A stretch of 64,000 nt of DNA from Calothrix sp. HK-06 (GTDB lineage Bacteria; Cyanobacteriota; Cyanobacteriia; Cyanobacteriales; Nostocaceae). The position numbers and the translations under genes are program-made. The notes below the pieces were generated by a model. That model had not been told where the DNA came from. It saw nothing but the letters and a program-made list of their open reading frames with translations, and ran no database searches. Where the stretch lies: positions 1 to 64,000 of the forward strand of contig NZ_MRCD01000019.1 of assembly GCF_001904745.1 (NCBI RefSeq). Direction: 5' to 3'. Below are positions 26,417 through 35,938 of this stretch, in pieces (the stretch's first letter is position 1; every line of letters starts with the position of its first letter).

Positions 26417-26585
26417 CGCTAAAAGCCCTACCCCCGAACAACTTCAACGTTGGGCAAAACTTGATGAATTAGAAAGTACAGCTTTTGCTGGGAAAGAGAT
26501 TTCACGACAAGAATTTAATTCGTTAGTACAAAATATGCTAGATGGAAGTAATCTGGTGAAACATTTAGGAGAATTGAGAAATTAA
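26409..26585 (+). CDS. Small hypothetical protein, 58 residues
   Basis: The frame MTNAKSPTPEQLQRWAKLDE... followed by FAGKEISRQEFNSLVQNMLD is helical and charged, and ends LGELRN. It overlaps the upstream micro-ORF, which is typical of small coupled gene pairs such as toxin-antitoxin modules, but neither partner matches a family I know. Stable sense over 58 codons in AT-rich DNA gives moderate support. Confidence 0.45.
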   Translation: MTNAKSPTPEQLQRWAKLDELESTAFAGKEISRQEFNSLVQNMLDGSNLVKHLGELRN

Positions 26586-26707
26586 AAGAAACTGCATTTA
26601 ATCAACTTAAGCTATTGTTGGGTTACGCAAAGCCTCCACCCAACCTACAGTTCTTCTTTGTGTACTCTGTGTAAGAGTGGTAATTATTTTTACCACTAGA
26701 AATAGAA

Positions 26708-26734
26708 TAACGGGCAGGATGCCCGTTCCACAAG
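26708..26734. repeat. CGGGCAGGATGCCCG hairpin repeat
   Basis: CGGGCAGGATGCCCGTTCCAC belongs to a family that recurs at 36893, 51307 and 53605 next to island genes. It lies just downstream of the CoBaHMA gene's stop and could act as a terminator-like hairpin. Confidence 0.65.
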
Positions 26735-26765
26735 ACAAGAGTGAAGTATTTAAAATTGGGTGTTG

Positions 26766-27176
26766 TTAGCTGACTTTGTTGACTGTGGTTTTGTCTTCCC
26801 AGGGGTCTTCTTCTAGATTTACTGGTTCGCCGACGTAAATGAACGTTTGTTCAACTTCGTGTGATTGATGAGTTTGTGGAGTTTTTTCTACTGTAGGTGG
26901 GGACGGCACCTTTTCTGGTGCAGGGGGTGGTTCAACGGGTGGAGCAACTTGTACAATTGCTTGTTCGAGTTGCGCTAACATTGCTGCACATGAAATTTTT
27001 TTGTATTTGTAGGTGACGATTATAGATTCGGCTTGAGGGTTAATGCGAATGTCTGTGACAAAATTTAAGGACTCAACTAAGCTTTGAAGTTTGCTGTTAT
27101 AGTTTGTCTCTTCTGCTAATAAGGGAATCCGAATACGTATTCGTCCTTCGATTGCATGAACTATTTGATAATCCAT
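26766..27176 (-). CDS. Stand-alone CoBaHMA/HMA_2-type domain protein
   Basis: In this 136-residue protein, residues 1-75 form a ferredoxin-like HMA-type domain without the metal-binding CxxC. It carries the basic first-strand motif GRIRIRIPLL and the RINPQAESIIVTY second half, shared with the N-termini of three P-type ATPases in this window. These are features of the CoBaHMA family (HMA fold with conserved basic residues, first described with calcyanin). A proline-rich linker (PPVEPPPAPEKVPSPP) and an acidic tail follow. It closes a minus-strand run that includes a Ca2+ ATPase, an acidic peptide, a UbiB kinase and a hydrophobic peptide. Anionic-lipid binding has been proposed for the family; that role here is inference. 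Confidence 0.85.
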   Translation of the reverse strand: MDYQIVHAIEGRIRIRIPLLAEETNYNSKLQSLVESLNFVTDIRINPQAESIIVTYKYKKISCAAMLAQLEQAIVQVAPPVEPPPAPEKVPSPPTVEKTPQTHQSHEVEQTFIYVGEPVNLEEDPWEDKTTVNKVS

Positions 27177-27223
27177 AATTATATAAGGTTTTTATAAAAT
27201 TAAATTGATAGTTACAGAGTGTA

Positions 27224-27442
27224 TTACGCTGGGGTTGGGATAAGTGTATTTCTGATTAAAGCTATTAGCTGTGCGAATAGTTCTGATATTACTTCTATTA
27301 TCCACTCGCTAATTATAGCAGCTACGAATTCTACAAAGAAGGTGACAAATGCCTCAACTAGTACTTCAATCACCCACTTGGCAACATATTCGGCGATAAA
27401 TCCGGCAATTACCTCTGTTAACGACACGATTAAACAAGCCAT
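27224..27442 (-). CDS. Hydrophobic micropeptide with glutamates at 4/8 spacing
   Basis: This 72-residue protein is almost wholly hydrophobic, with glutamates at 10, 18, 26, 30, 38, 46, 50 and 54, every spacing a multiple of four. In an alpha helix this places the acidic side chains along roughly one face. It could be a membrane or amphipathic helix hairpin that oligomerises or binds cations; no family is known to me. It sits 47 bp upstream of the CoBaHMA gene and downstream of the UbiB gene on the same strand. Confidence 0.7.
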   Translation of the reverse strand: MACLIVSLTEVIAGFIAEYVAKWVIEVLVEAFVTFFVEFVAAIISEWIIEVISELFAQLIALIRNTLIPTPA

Positions 27443-27671
27443 AAGTTACCCTAATATAAATGTTAGATTTGTTTATGAATTAATTTTGTTTAATATATAG
27501 TTTATTCATCTAGAGCTAATCGTACCAAACTTGCTTGGCTTTGATTGTCACAGTTTGTAACAATTTTTGTTGTAGGACAAGTGGTTAATTATGTCAAGGG
27601 CAATCAAGGGCGCCGATGTTTTATGCTAAAACTGGTTACAACTTGACTTTTAAAGTAAGTTAAATTCTTAC

Positions 27672-27723
27672 TAGATGCTTCGTTCCTCAGCATGACTTTA
27701 GATGCTTCGTTCCTCAGCATGAC
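27672..27723. repeat. Direct repeat, two 25-bp copies
   Basis: TAGATGCTTCGTTCCTCAGC plus ATGAC occurs at 27672-27696 and again at 27699-27723, ending just before the UbiB gene's stop. This phrase resembles short dispersed repeats common in Nostocales genomes. Confidence 0.85.
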
Positions 27724-27725
27724 AA

Positions 27726-29567
27726 TTAAGATGGTTTGTTGAAGAGTCGGTCGAGAGTTCGTTGCAGTACTGTGTTGGCAAGATAATGACCTAGTTGATG
27801 AGTTTCTGGTTTGACCAAGATTTTGGTTATTGCTTGCGTTAGTTTTATAAAGTTAAATCCTGGGGAGTTTTGCAATAGTTTCCAGATGTTTTTGATGTAG
27901 CTTAGTGTTTGAGGGTCTATACTTGTGGTTAGGTTGGAATAAGGGGAGTCTATTTGCATTTGCAGAAGTACGTTTGCTCTGTATAATACTGTTTCGCCAA
28001 AGGTGTCAAAAATTTGGATTAGTTCATTTGCTAGACGGGTACGAATATATTCTCCTCTTTCTGAAAATAAAAAGTCTATGCCTTGGTCTAATGCTAAGTT
28101 CAGGTTATAGTCGTTATGATTACGAGCGTTAGTTAAGAGTCTTTCTAAACGATTCCAACGGAAGCTACCGTCTTTGAAGAGTAAGTTGTTTAGAGAGGTT
28201 CTTAGTTCGGGTGCTGGGTCGGTTAGTAAACGTTTGGCGATGTAGGGATATGCAGATACTAATACTTTGAAGTCTGGGTCTATTTTCATTGCGATTCCTT
28301 CTAATGCTACCAACGCGCGGATGATGAGGGCGTAGTATGCTGGTACTTGGAAGGAGTGTTCGTACATTAATTCGGAAAGTTGTTGAATTATGACTTGAAA
28401 ATTTAATTCGGCAACGTTTGAAGTTAGTGCATTATTAAATAATGTTGTTAAGGCGCCACGAACGGGAGCTACGTCTACATCGGGTAATAGAAAATCTAGG
28501 TCTATATAATCTTGAACTAAAGCTGTAAAGTCTCGGTTGACTACGTGAACGAGGGCATTTATTAAGGCATATCTTTGATAGGGTTGAATGTAGCTCATCA
28601 TGCCGAAGTCAAGATAAGCTAGTTTGCCGTTTTCCATTGCCAGTAAGTTACCTGGGTGGGGGTCGGCGTGGAAAAAGCCGTGTTCTAATAGTTGCCGTAG
28701 AGTACACTGAATACCAACTTCTATTAATTGACGCGCGTTTATGCCTTGTGCTTGAATGGATGATAGATTAGTTAATTTTGTTCCCTGTATCCACTCCATT
28801 GTTAATACGCGACGGTTGGTATATTGCCAGTAAATTTTTGGCACGTATATATCAGCAATATTACTATAAAGACTGGCAAATTTTTCGGCGTTGTTACCTT
28901 CTTGGATATAGTCCATTTCTTCAAATAAACGGGCGCCGAATTCATCTAAGATGGCAACTAAGTTACTACGAATTTCGCTAAAACGTTTTTCTATCCAGAG
29001 AGTTAACCCTCGCAGGATATACATGTCTAAAGCAATTTTTTCTGCTAGGTCAGGTCGCTGTACTTTTACAGCTACTGTCTCTCCGGTTTTAAGTTTGCCT
29101 TTATATACTTGTCCTAGGGATGCTGCGGCAACTGGTTCAATAGTTAATTCTGCGTATATTTGGTCTGGTGTGGCGCCTAGTTCTTCTAAAATAAATTGAT
29201 GTGCTATTTCGGTAGGAAATGCTGGTAATTCGTCTTGGAGTTTGGCAAGTTCATCGAGGTAAGCTGTTGGTAGTAAGTCGGGACGGGTAGATAGTGCTTG
29301 ACCTACTTTTATATAGGCTGTTCCTAGGTTTGTTAGGTGTTGTCGTAGTTTTATTGCTAGACGGTGGTGTTTTATGTGGGGTTTTAATCGTATGATTCTA
29401 TACCACCACCATTGAGCGGCGAAGCTAATTATAGGAAGCAGTATTTCTAGCCACCGTTTTATTACTCGTATTTTGTTTGAGTTAAATTTATGCGCTATTT
29501 CCTCTGGGTCATAGCAGAGTGGTTGTTCAGAAATTTGAATTGCGATGGGCTGATTTTTTACTTCCAT
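27726..29567 (-). CDS. AarF/ABC1/UbiB family atypical kinase
   Basis: This 613-residue protein has the hallmarks of the UbiB family: the KxGQ helix (KVGQALSTRPDLLP), the alanine-rich loop AAASLGQVYKG in place of a glycine-rich loop, VAVKVQRPDL with the catalytic lysine, and HADPHPGN plus LDFGMM for catalysis and metal binding. Two C-terminal hydrophobic segments may anchor it. UbiB-type ATPases serve quinone and lipid biology in membranes. Its placement between a Ca2+ ATPase with acidic peptide and the hydrophobic/CoBaHMA pair suggests a membrane-lipid role in this island, as inference. Confidence 0.92.
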   Translation of the reverse strand: MEVKNQPIAIQISEQPLCYDPEEIAHKFNSNKIRVIKRWLEILLPIISFAAQWWWYRIIRLKPHIKHHRLAIKLRQHLTNLGTAYIKVGQALSTRPDLLPTAYLDELAKLQDELPAFPTEIAHQFILEELGATPDQIYAELTIEPVAAASLGQVYKGKLKTGETVAVKVQRPDLAEKIALDMYILRGLTLWIEKRFSEIRSNLVAILDEFGARLFEEMDYIQEGNNAEKFASLYSNIADIYVPKIYWQYTNRRVLTMEWIQGTKLTNLSSIQAQGINARQLIEVGIQCTLRQLLEHGFFHADPHPGNLLAMENGKLAYLDFGMMSYIQPYQRYALINALVHVVNRDFTALVQDYIDLDFLLPDVDVAPVRGALTTLFNNALTSNVAELNFQVIIQQLSELMYEHSFQVPAYYALIIRALVALEGIAMKIDPDFKVLVSAYPYIAKRLLTDPAPELRTSLNNLLFKDGSFRWNRLERLLTNARNHNDYNLNLALDQGIDFLFSERGEYIRTRLANELIQIFDTFGETVLYRANVLLQMQIDSPYSNLTTSIDPQTLSYIKNIWKLLQNSPGFNFIKLTQAITKILVKPETHQLGHYLANTVLQRTLDRLFNKPS

Positions 29568-29589
29568 AATTGTTTCTTCGCCTCTAATT

Positions 29590-29688
29590 TAATCCCCCTA
29601 ACCCCCCTTGATAAGGGGGGCTAAGAGGGGGTTTCTTGTTCTAAGATTTGTTTCCTTTCTTGTCCCCCGGGGGGCTAGGGGGGATTAA
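29590..29688. repeat. CCCCCCTTGATAAGGGGGG hairpins
   Basis: Two GC-rich palindromic units of the same family as 18581-18696 occupy the spacer between the acidic peptide gene and the UbiB gene. They may form RNA hairpins that attenuate read-through. Confidence 0.75.
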
Positions 29689-29715
29689 AATCTTATTTAA
29701 CTTTTCAAACATTCT

Positions 29716-29910
29716 CTAATCGTCATCTTCGTCATCGTCATCTTCGTCTTCGTCTTCGTCGTCATCACGTTTATTTCTGAACTTTCTATTTTCTCTGTCT
29801 TCTTCATCTTTGTTTGACTGACCAAATATACCTCCCATTGCTACTTCAGCTTTTTCCTTGATGCCATCAAAAAAATTAGTGTCGGATTCTTGTCTTTCTT
29901 TCTCACCCAT
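29716..29910 (-). CDS. Acidic peptide with Asp/Glu-only tail
   Basis: In this 64-residue protein, the first half (GEKERQESDTNFFDGIKEKA) is helical and charged, with a short AMGGIFG stretch. The last 16 residues contain only Asp and Glu, after a basic patch, FRNKR. Such tails bind Ca2+ or other cations with low affinity and high capacity. It lies between the P2A Ca2+ ATPase and the UbiB gene on the same strand, so co-expression is likely. A ribosome-binding site (AGAGGTAAC) precedes the ATG. No family was recognised; the Ca2+ role is inference. Confidence 0.7.
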   Translation of the reverse strand: MGEKERQESDTNFFDGIKEKAEVAMGGIFGQSNKDEEDRENRKFRNKRDDDEDEDEDDDDEDDD

Positions 29911-29942
29911 TTTTTGTTACCTCTAATAATGATTGTGGATTG

Positions 29943-29971
29943 TGTAGAGACCGTATTAATTGGGTCTCTAC
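29943..29971. repeat. GTAGAGACCG hairpin repeat
   Basis: GTAGAGACCGTATTAATTGG then GTCTCTAC forms an inverted repeat between the acidic peptide and P2A ATPase genes, one of six related copies. Confidence 0.75.
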
Positions 29972-29978
29972 ATATTGT

Positions 29979-32816
29979 TTATTTGCGGGCTTTTAGGAAC
30001 CAACGGGTGAATAGTTTTTCTGCTTCAATCCATACAAAGATGATGGCGCTGAAGCCAACACATATCATTAACTCTGTGAATGTTAGATAATGGGTGCTAA
30101 AGAAGTTCCGTAATGGTTCAACGTAAATTAAGAGTAGTTGCAGTATTGAGGTGAATACTACTGAAAGCAGTATGAAAGGGTTGGAGAAGGGGTTAATTTC
30201 TATAAGCAAGCGAGTGTTTGAACGAATTGCTAATGCATGTCCCATTTGTGCTAAACACAAGGTCGTAAATACCATTGTTTTCCATCGGTCTGGGTCGAGT
30301 CCACCTTCTGTGTATGACCGAGTGTAACCGTAAGCCCAGGACATCATCCCAATTGTCACTACTGCTAACACGATTCCAATGCGAATCATGTATGAGCCTA
30401 AACCCCGTGCAAAAATGTTTTCTTTCGGATTTTTGGGAGGTTGTTGCATCACAATTGGTCTACCAGGTTCAACTGCTAGAGCTAATGCTGGGACTCCATC
30501 TGTTACCAGGTTCATCCAAAGAATTTGTAGTGGTGATAATGGTACACCTCCTAGTCCCATTAACGGCGCCGCTGCAATGGTTAATACTTCTCCAATATTA
30601 CTTCCAAGAATATACCGAATGAAGCGACGAATGTTGATATAAACAACACGTCCCTCTTCTGCAGCTGCAACAATAGTTGAAAAGTTGTCATCTAACAGTA
30701 CCATGTCACTGGCTTCTTTGCTGACATCGGTTCCTGTTATTCCCATTGCAACACCGATATCCGCTTGCTTCAATGCAGGTGCATCATTGACTCCATCTCC
30801 TGTCATTGCAACTACATGACCCCGACGTTGGAGTGCTTGAACTATTTTGAGTTTGTGTTCTGGAGAAACACGCGCGTATACACTTACTCGGTCTACATGT
30901 TGCTCTAGTTGAGCCATGTCAAGTTTTTCTAACTCGCGACCTGTAAGAACTTCGTCTTCTGGTTTGGCAATACCCAAGTCTTCAGCAACTGCTTTCGCTG
31001 TTAATTGGTGGTCACCTGTAATCATTACTGGGCGAATACCCGCACTTCGACAACGCGCGACCGCATCCCGCACTTCTGGACGAGGTGCATCGAGCATTCC
31101 TACTAACCCTAACCAAGTTAAGCCATTTTCAGAAGTTTCTTCAGAACCTTCTGGAGGTAGTTCTTTTAATAGTTTGTTGGCAAATCCTAAAACTCTTAAT
31201 CCTCGTCCTGCCATTTGGTTGTTTTGTTCCAAAATTTGCGAACGCTGTTGTGAAGTTAAAGGTTCTATTTCATGACCAACTTGAATGTGGGTGCATCGCT
31301 CTAATGTTAATTCAGGTGAACCTTTGGTAAACATTAAATAATTTGTTGCATGTAGATGAAAAGCACTTATTCCGGCGCCGGAACCTTCTGCTTCTACCAT
31401 TACACTCATGCGTTTGCGTTCTGAAGAAAATGGAAATTCTGCTACACGAGCAAATCTATTATCTTGTTCGTCTTTACGGAAACCTCCTTTACCTGCTACT
31501 GATAATAAGGCGCCTTCTGTAGGGTCTCCTAAAATTGACCAATCACCATTTTCCTTCTGTAAGATGGCATCATTACATAGCACACAAGCTAGTAACAATG
31601 CTTGAAGTTCTGGATGTGCATTAGAAAGGTGTCTTTTATCTTGCCATTGAAATTCACCATTCGGTGTATATCCTTCCCCTGTAACACGTGCGGTATTACT
31701 ATTGGTACAAACATTTTGCACCACCATTTTGTTTTGAGTTAAAGTTCCGGTTTTGTCGGAACAAATGGTAGTAACTGAACCAAGAGTTTCCACTGCTGGC
31801 AACTTACGAATAAGCGCGTTCCGCTTCACCATGCGTTGCGTTCCTAGTGCAAGCGTCACTGTAATAACAGCAGGTAAACCTTCTGGTACTACTGCCACTG
31901 CCATGCTTAAAGACACTTTTACCAGTTCTTCAAACAAACTGGGATTATATATAGTACCACCCGCAATTACCAACACTACTAACACTAAGGCGCCTGTCAC
32001 CAAAACGTTACCTAGTTGGTTCATACGTTTTTGCAGTGGTGTAGGTTCAGACTCTACCGACTGCAAAGCACTAGCAATTTTTCCCAATTCGGTTTGCATT
32101 CCCGTGCTTGTTACCAAAACAGTTGCTCGTCCCTGCACTACTTCTGTTCCAGAAAACACAAGATTAATTCGGTCTCCTAGAGGTGCATCTTCAGGTAGCT
32201 GTACTTCGGCTTGTTTGTTAACCGCGTGTGCTTCTCCCGTTAAAGCAGATTCTCGAACTTGCAAATTTACAGCTTCCAATAACCGTCCATCAGCAGGTAC
32301 TTTTACTCCTGCTTCAAGTAACATTACATCCCCTGGTACAAGTTCTTTCGATTCGATTTCTAGTGTTTTTCCGTCGCGAATTACTCGTACCTTAGATGAT
32401 GCCATATTTTTTAAAGCAGCTAGAGCTTTTTCGGCGCCGCTTTCTTGGATGTAACCTAACACCCCGTTCAAAATCACCACTACAAAAATAGCAACAGCAT
32501 CTTTTGGAAATACAAACTTGCCTTGAGTAACCGCTTCACGTATATCCAAAACAGCAGAAATAATTGCCACAGCAATCAACATCAATAACATGATGTTTTT
32601 GAACTGATCCCAAAGAATTTCTGCGGGAGTACGTGTTCCGCTTTCTACCAGTTCATTCGAGCCATAGCGATTGAAATATTCTCCAACTTTTGATGTCGTT
32701 AAACCAAATGTGCGGTCGCTTCCCAACCGCTTAAGAGCCTTAACAACTTCTAAGGTATGCCAAGCAGACGTTTCGGTCGGTTGAGCAAACCCAGAGTCTG
32801 AAGCAGTAGAAGTCAT
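29979..32816 (-). CDS. P2A-type Ca2+-transporting ATPase (PacL-like)
   Basis: This 945-residue pump has a cation-ATPase N-domain at about 20-90, TGEAHAV for the dephosphorylation loop, and [16 protein letters not shown] in TM4 with the PEGL calcium motif (Pro311, Glu312). The phosphorylation site [11 protein letters not shown] has Asp354, and [17 protein letters not shown] is the hinge. TM5-TM6 contain GEVLTI and [17 protein letters not shown], which carry site residues of SERCA/PacL pumps. It therefore exports Ca2+ (or possibly Mn2+) from the cytoplasm using ATP. It heads a minus-strand run with the acidic peptide, UbiB, hydrophobic peptide and CoBaHMA genes. Confidence 0.93.
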   Translation of the reverse strand: MTSTASDSGFAQPTETSAWHTLEVVKALKRLGSDRTFGLTTSKVGEYFNRYGSNELVESGTRTPAEILWDQFKNIMLLMLIAVAIISAVLDIREAVTQGKFVFPKDAVAIFVVVILNGVLGYIQESGAEKALAALKNMASSKVRVIRDGKTLEIESKELVPGDVMLLEAGVKVPADGRLLEAVNLQVRESALTGEAHAVNKQAEVQLPEDAPLGDRINLVFSGTEVVQGRATVLVTSTGMQTELGKIASALQSVESEPTPLQKRMNQLGNVLVTGALVLVVLVIAGGTIYNPSLFEELVKVSLSMAVAVVPEGLPAVITVTLALGTQRMVKRNALIRKLPAVETLGSVTTICSDKTGTLTQNKMVVQNVCTNSNTARVTGEGYTPNGEFQWQDKRHLSNAHPELQALLLACVLCNDAILQKENGDWSILGDPTEGALLSVAGKGGFRKDEQDNRFARVAEFPFSSERKRMSVMVEAEGSGAGISAFHLHATNYLMFTKGSPELTLERCTHIQVGHEIEPLTSQQRSQILEQNNQMAGRGLRVLGFANKLLKELPPEGSEETSENGLTWLGLVGMLDAPRPEVRDAVARCRSAGIRPVMITGDHQLTAKAVAEDLGIAKPEDEVLTGRELEKLDMAQLEQHVDRVSVYARVSPEHKLKIVQALQRRGHVVAMTGDGVNDAPALKQADIGVAMGITGTDVSKEASDMVLLDDNFSTIVAAAEEGRVVYINIRRFIRYILGSNIGEVLTIAAAPLMGLGGVPLSPLQILWMNLVTDGVPALALAVEPGRPIVMQQPPKNPKENIFARGLGSYMIRIGIVLAVVTIGMMSWAYGYTRSYTEGGLDPDRWKTMVFTTLCLAQMGHALAIRSNTRLLIEINPFSNPFILLSVVFTSILQLLLIYVEPLRNFFSTHYLTFTELMICVGFSAIIFVWIEAEKLFTRWFLKARK

Positions 32817-33145
32817 AAAAATATTCTCTTCTAATTGAATAAGGAAGATGAAATTAGAAAGAAGCTATTCGCAGTAGGTATAATTACGTAGCATAGGCAT
32901 CTTGCCTGTGCTTGGCATCTTGCCTGTGCGTGCTAATTTATTCTTAAATTGGGCACCGCTTACACCCTTGAAAGCTTTAAGCTTGAAGACTTGCTTTGTC
33001 TGTGTTCTTACTTCTTTCTAGTAAGTACTCGTGTGTCTACAGCACTATAAATGAGTGCTACAAACATTTCTAATTACCACTATTAGATAATACAATGATT
33101 AGTCACAAAATAGCCTAATGTCTAATGTAAAGATAAATAAACTAT
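32817..33145. other. Upstream region of the Ca2+ ATPase with a GGCATCTTGCCTGTG repeat
   Basis: Positions 32895-32930 hold two direct copies of GGCATCTTGCCTGTGC, each a small hairpin. Otherwise the region is AT-rich and non-coding. It should hold the ATPase promoter. I saw no yybP-ykoY-like riboswitch signature. Confidence 0.5.
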
Positions 33146-33517
33146 TTAAGTAAACTTAAAACATTCCCATTCACCATAGACGGTTTCAGTATTTAGCTTA
33201 ATTTGACCAGCAGCTAATTCTATACCCTTTGAAGCTGCATAGGCGCCAAATGTTCGTAGAAAAAGTGGCATTGCTATTACACCTCCTGGTACGCATCCAG
33301 CTAATAGCACAGAGGCGCCAGCCATCATAATAGATTGTATAAAAGCTTTTAATACTTCTTCGTTGATATTCTCAGTGCGCTCTATGACAACAGAAGCTAT
33401 TAAAGTTGTTTTTCTGGTTTCAACTACTGGCATTGGTAAAATGTTACCATCATTCATCACAACTCTAAACTCTGGCAAGCCGCCGATGCTTCCTAGTTCA
33501 ACTATTTTAGTTGCCAT
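33146..33517 (-). CDS. Hypothetical protein with glycine-rich hydrophobic segment
   Basis: This protein has 123 residues from MATKIVELGSIGGLPEFRVV; the longer frame to 33556 adds an unlikely polar start. The centre (MMAGASVLLAGCVPGGVIAM) is a Gly/Ala-rich hydrophobic stretch that could span or insert in a membrane, flanked by soluble parts. No family was recognised. It lies between the Ca2+ ATPase and two CAX genes on the same strand, so it probably belongs to the island. Confidence 0.55.
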   Translation of the reverse strand: MATKIVELGSIGGLPEFRVVMNDGNILPMPVVETRKTTLIASVVIERTENINEEVLKAFIQSIMMAGASVLLAGCVPGGVIAMPLFLRTFGAYAASKGIELAAGQIKLNTETVYGEWECFKFT

Positions 33518-33571
33518 TATTCTAGTTTGGTGATTGTTATTTTTTTTAGAACACATGTATATTATATCAAT

Positions 33572-33599
33572 GTAGAGACCGAATATATTCGGTCTCTAC
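33572..33599. repeat. GTAGAGACCGAATATATTCGGTCTCTAC hairpin
   Basis: This is a perfect 28-bp palindrome (arms GTAGAGACCGAATA) downstream of the divergent CAX gene's end; same family as five other copies. Confidence 0.85.
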
Positions 33600-33616
33600 T
33601 AAATTGCAACCTAAAT

Positions 33617-34750
33617 TTAGGTTGGGTCATAGTAGAACAATACAGAGATAACGCCAAAGAAAATTAGCATTTGCAGCCCATTCAACCAATTACATCGTCC
33701 ATCTTGGGATATTTGAGTCATAATCATAACACTACCAATTAGTGCTGCGATTTGAGGAGGAGAGAAAAGGAAATCAACTGGTTTCCCAACTATGCTAGAG
33801 GCAATGATTAACGTTGGAATTACGAGTAATGCGATTTGAGAGGCAGCATTCATGCCTATTTCAAAGCTTAAGTCTACTTTACTTCTATACGCGACAATCA
33901 CAGCACTCATTATGGCGCCCACATTACCAATTATGCCAATGACTATGGCGCCTACAAAAATCTCTGTCCAACCAAATCCAGCTGTAACAGAATCGACGCA
34001 ATCCGCAACAAAATTAGAAAGAAAAGCCATGAACACGCTAGAAACAGCGAGTACACCAATACAGAAAGAGATGCTCCAAGAAAGTTCATTATTCTCCTCC
34101 ATTTCAAACGCTTCGCTTAAATTTGTGGCTTTTTGAGCTGGTTCTGAGTGCCTAAACCTGGCAAATGTATAGACTATACTGCCTCCATAAGCCATGAGCA
34201 AAAATAAAGATAACCAAACAGAAACGTTTTTAATAACATCTCCAGCATTTATAGTTTCGCTAGAAAAGTCTACTGCATGAGCATAAATAGATGGCATTAG
34301 AATTGCGACGGCAGCTATCATCAATCCTGCTGCTGCATCTTTTGCCCGCTCTAAGGGGAATGTCACTGTACCATAACGATAGCCACCAACCATTACAGCG
34401 GCACCAACTGCAACTAACATGTTACTAATAATGGCGCCTGTCCAAGCAGCTTTTGCTAATGGGCCTAACCCTTTAGCTACCGCTATTAAGCCAAAAATTA
34501 GTTCTGGTAAATTACTAAATGCAGCATTCAACATTCCACCCCAGACAGACCCGACTCTAGCAGCTAATTCTTCTGTTGCATTACCTAACCAATAGGCAAC
34601 AACGACCATTCCTAAACAAGATGTACAAAATAGAACTATTTCCGAGTGCAATATCGGTAAATATGCTACGGCTAAACTTATTGGTAAAAAAATAGCTAAC
34701 CAGTGAATACTAGGTCTAGCTAATGCGTGCTTAACTTCTTGTATTTGCAT
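33617..34750 (-). CDS. CAX-type cation/proton exchanger, divergent second motif
   Basis: This 377-residue exchanger has about eleven membrane segments. The first alpha repeat reads LNAAFSNLPELIFGLIAVA, which keeps the NxPE acidic residue. The second reads GIIGNVGAIMSAVIVAYRSK, where the glutamate of the usual GNAAEH motif is missing, and NAASQIA replaces GSSLQIA. The Ca2+/H+ family call is sound but ion specificity or activity may be changed. It lies 15 bp after a canonical CAX gene on the same strand, so the two may work as a pair. Confidence 0.85.
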   Translation of the reverse strand: MQIQEVKHALARPSIHWLAIFLPISLAVAYLPILHSEIVLFCTSCLGMVVVAYWLGNATEELAARVGSVWGGMLNAAFSNLPELIFGLIAVAKGLGPLAKAAWTGAIISNMLVAVGAAVMVGGYRYGTVTFPLERAKDAAAGLMIAAVAILMPSIYAHAVDFSSETINAGDVIKNVSVWLSLFLLMAYGGSIVYTFARFRHSEPAQKATNLSEAFEMEENNELSWSISFCIGVLAVSSVFMAFLSNFVADCVDSVTAGFGWTEIFVGAIVIGIIGNVGAIMSAVIVAYRSKVDLSFEIGMNAASQIALLVIPTLIIASSIVGKPVDFLFSPPQIAALIGSVMIMTQISQDGRCNWLNGLQMLIFFGVISVLFYYDPT

Positions 34751-34765
34751 AATTTTGATACTTGC

Positions 34766-35938
34766 TTATCCTGCCATGTCAGGGTGTAAAAAGAATGCTG
34801 TAGCTAGCATGAAATAAGTCATTAGCAGGAGTATTCCTTCTAACCAGTTCGAGCGACTGTTCGGTCTGACTGAGTTGGTCATTAGAACTGCGATACCCAT
34901 TCCTAAGACTGTAAAGTTATCGAAATCAAGGTTCATTGGTTTTCCTAGCGCTAAACCAGCAAAAACCAAAATTGGAGTTACAAACATTGCTATTTGTAAA
35001 CTAGAACCTATTGCCACAGACGAGGCTAAATTAACTTTATTTTTTACTCCACAAATTCCACAGGTAATGATTTCAACGGCGGCGCCAAAGATAGGAAGTA
35101 GAATTACACCAGTAAACAGACTTGTCATGCCAGTAGTAGCAATTGCTTCTCCTAAGCTATCTACCAGTACTTCTGAAACGAACACCAAAACAACTGTTGT
35201 TGCTAGCAGTAATCCAATATGCAGTTTTAAGTTATATTTTTCACCTCTGGCTTCACTACCGTAGCTTTCTGGTTCTGCGTCTTCATCAAGTCCATAGAGA
35301 TGACTATGAGTTTTCATTGAGAACAACAGCATTAATAAGTAAGATGCCAGCAGTAATCCAGAGGCAATGTATGAAAACTCATTAGTGGTTTTGATATGTA
35401 GCGCCATTGATGTAACTTCTATAGCAGTAGGCGCCAGTAAAAACACAACCACTAAGTTAAGTAGAGAAGCATTAACGCGGCCAACTGTGCTTAAATGCTC
35501 GTGGTTAACACGTGTACATGAAGAGCGATTACGCATTCCACCTAAAAACAGAGCAAAACCTAAACCTAAGAGTAGATTGGCAATCATCGAACCCATTAAG
35601 CTAGCTTTTACCACGTCTATTAAACCAGCATTAAGCGCAACAACTGAAACAATCATTTCAGTAGCATTACCGAAAGTTGCATTTAGCAAACCACCCAAAG
35701 CAGGTCCAATTTGACTAGCTATAGCTTCTGTAAAGTTGGCTGTCCACGCAGCTAAAGGAATTATTGCTAACCCAGCAGTTAAGAATACAATCTTGGGGTT
35801 AACATTTAAATGGTGTAAAACCAAGCATAGAGGAACAAATATCAGCATCCGTAATAGAAAAGCATCCTTACGCGACATGGAAGCTGGTTTAGCAGATTTT
35901 TTCCTTAATGCTAGTTTATTGAACTTTGTAGTAGACAT
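34766..35938 (-). CDS. CAX-type Ca2+/H+ exchanger
   Basis: This 390-residue exchanger has both acidic alpha-repeat motifs: LLNATFGNATEMIVSVVAL and PIFGAAVEIITCGICGVKNK, with GSSLQIAMFVTPILV after the second. An N-terminal basic stretch (about 1-25) precedes the first membrane helix. It would expel Ca2+ from the cytoplasm in exchange for protons. It is upstream of the divergent CAX gene, separated by 15 bp. The start at 35938 gives an ordinary family length. Confidence 0.9.
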   Translation of the reverse strand: MSTTKFNKLALRKKSAKPASMSRKDAFLLRMLIFVPLCLVLHHLNVNPKIVFLTAGLAIIPLAAWTANFTEAIASQIGPALGGLLNATFGNATEMIVSVVALNAGLIDVVKASLMGSMIANLLLGLGFALFLGGMRNRSSCTRVNHEHLSTVGRVNASLLNLVVVFLLAPTAIEVTSMALHIKTTNEFSYIASGLLLASYLLMLLFSMKTHSHLYGLDEDAEPESYGSEARGEKYNLKLHIGLLLATTVVLVFVSEVLVDSLGEAIATTGMTSLFTGVILLPIFGAAVEIITCGICGVKNKVNLASSVAIGSSLQIAMFVTPILVFAGLALGKPMNLDFDNFTVLGMGIAVLMTNSVRPNSRSNWLEGILLLMTYFMLATAFFLHPDMAG

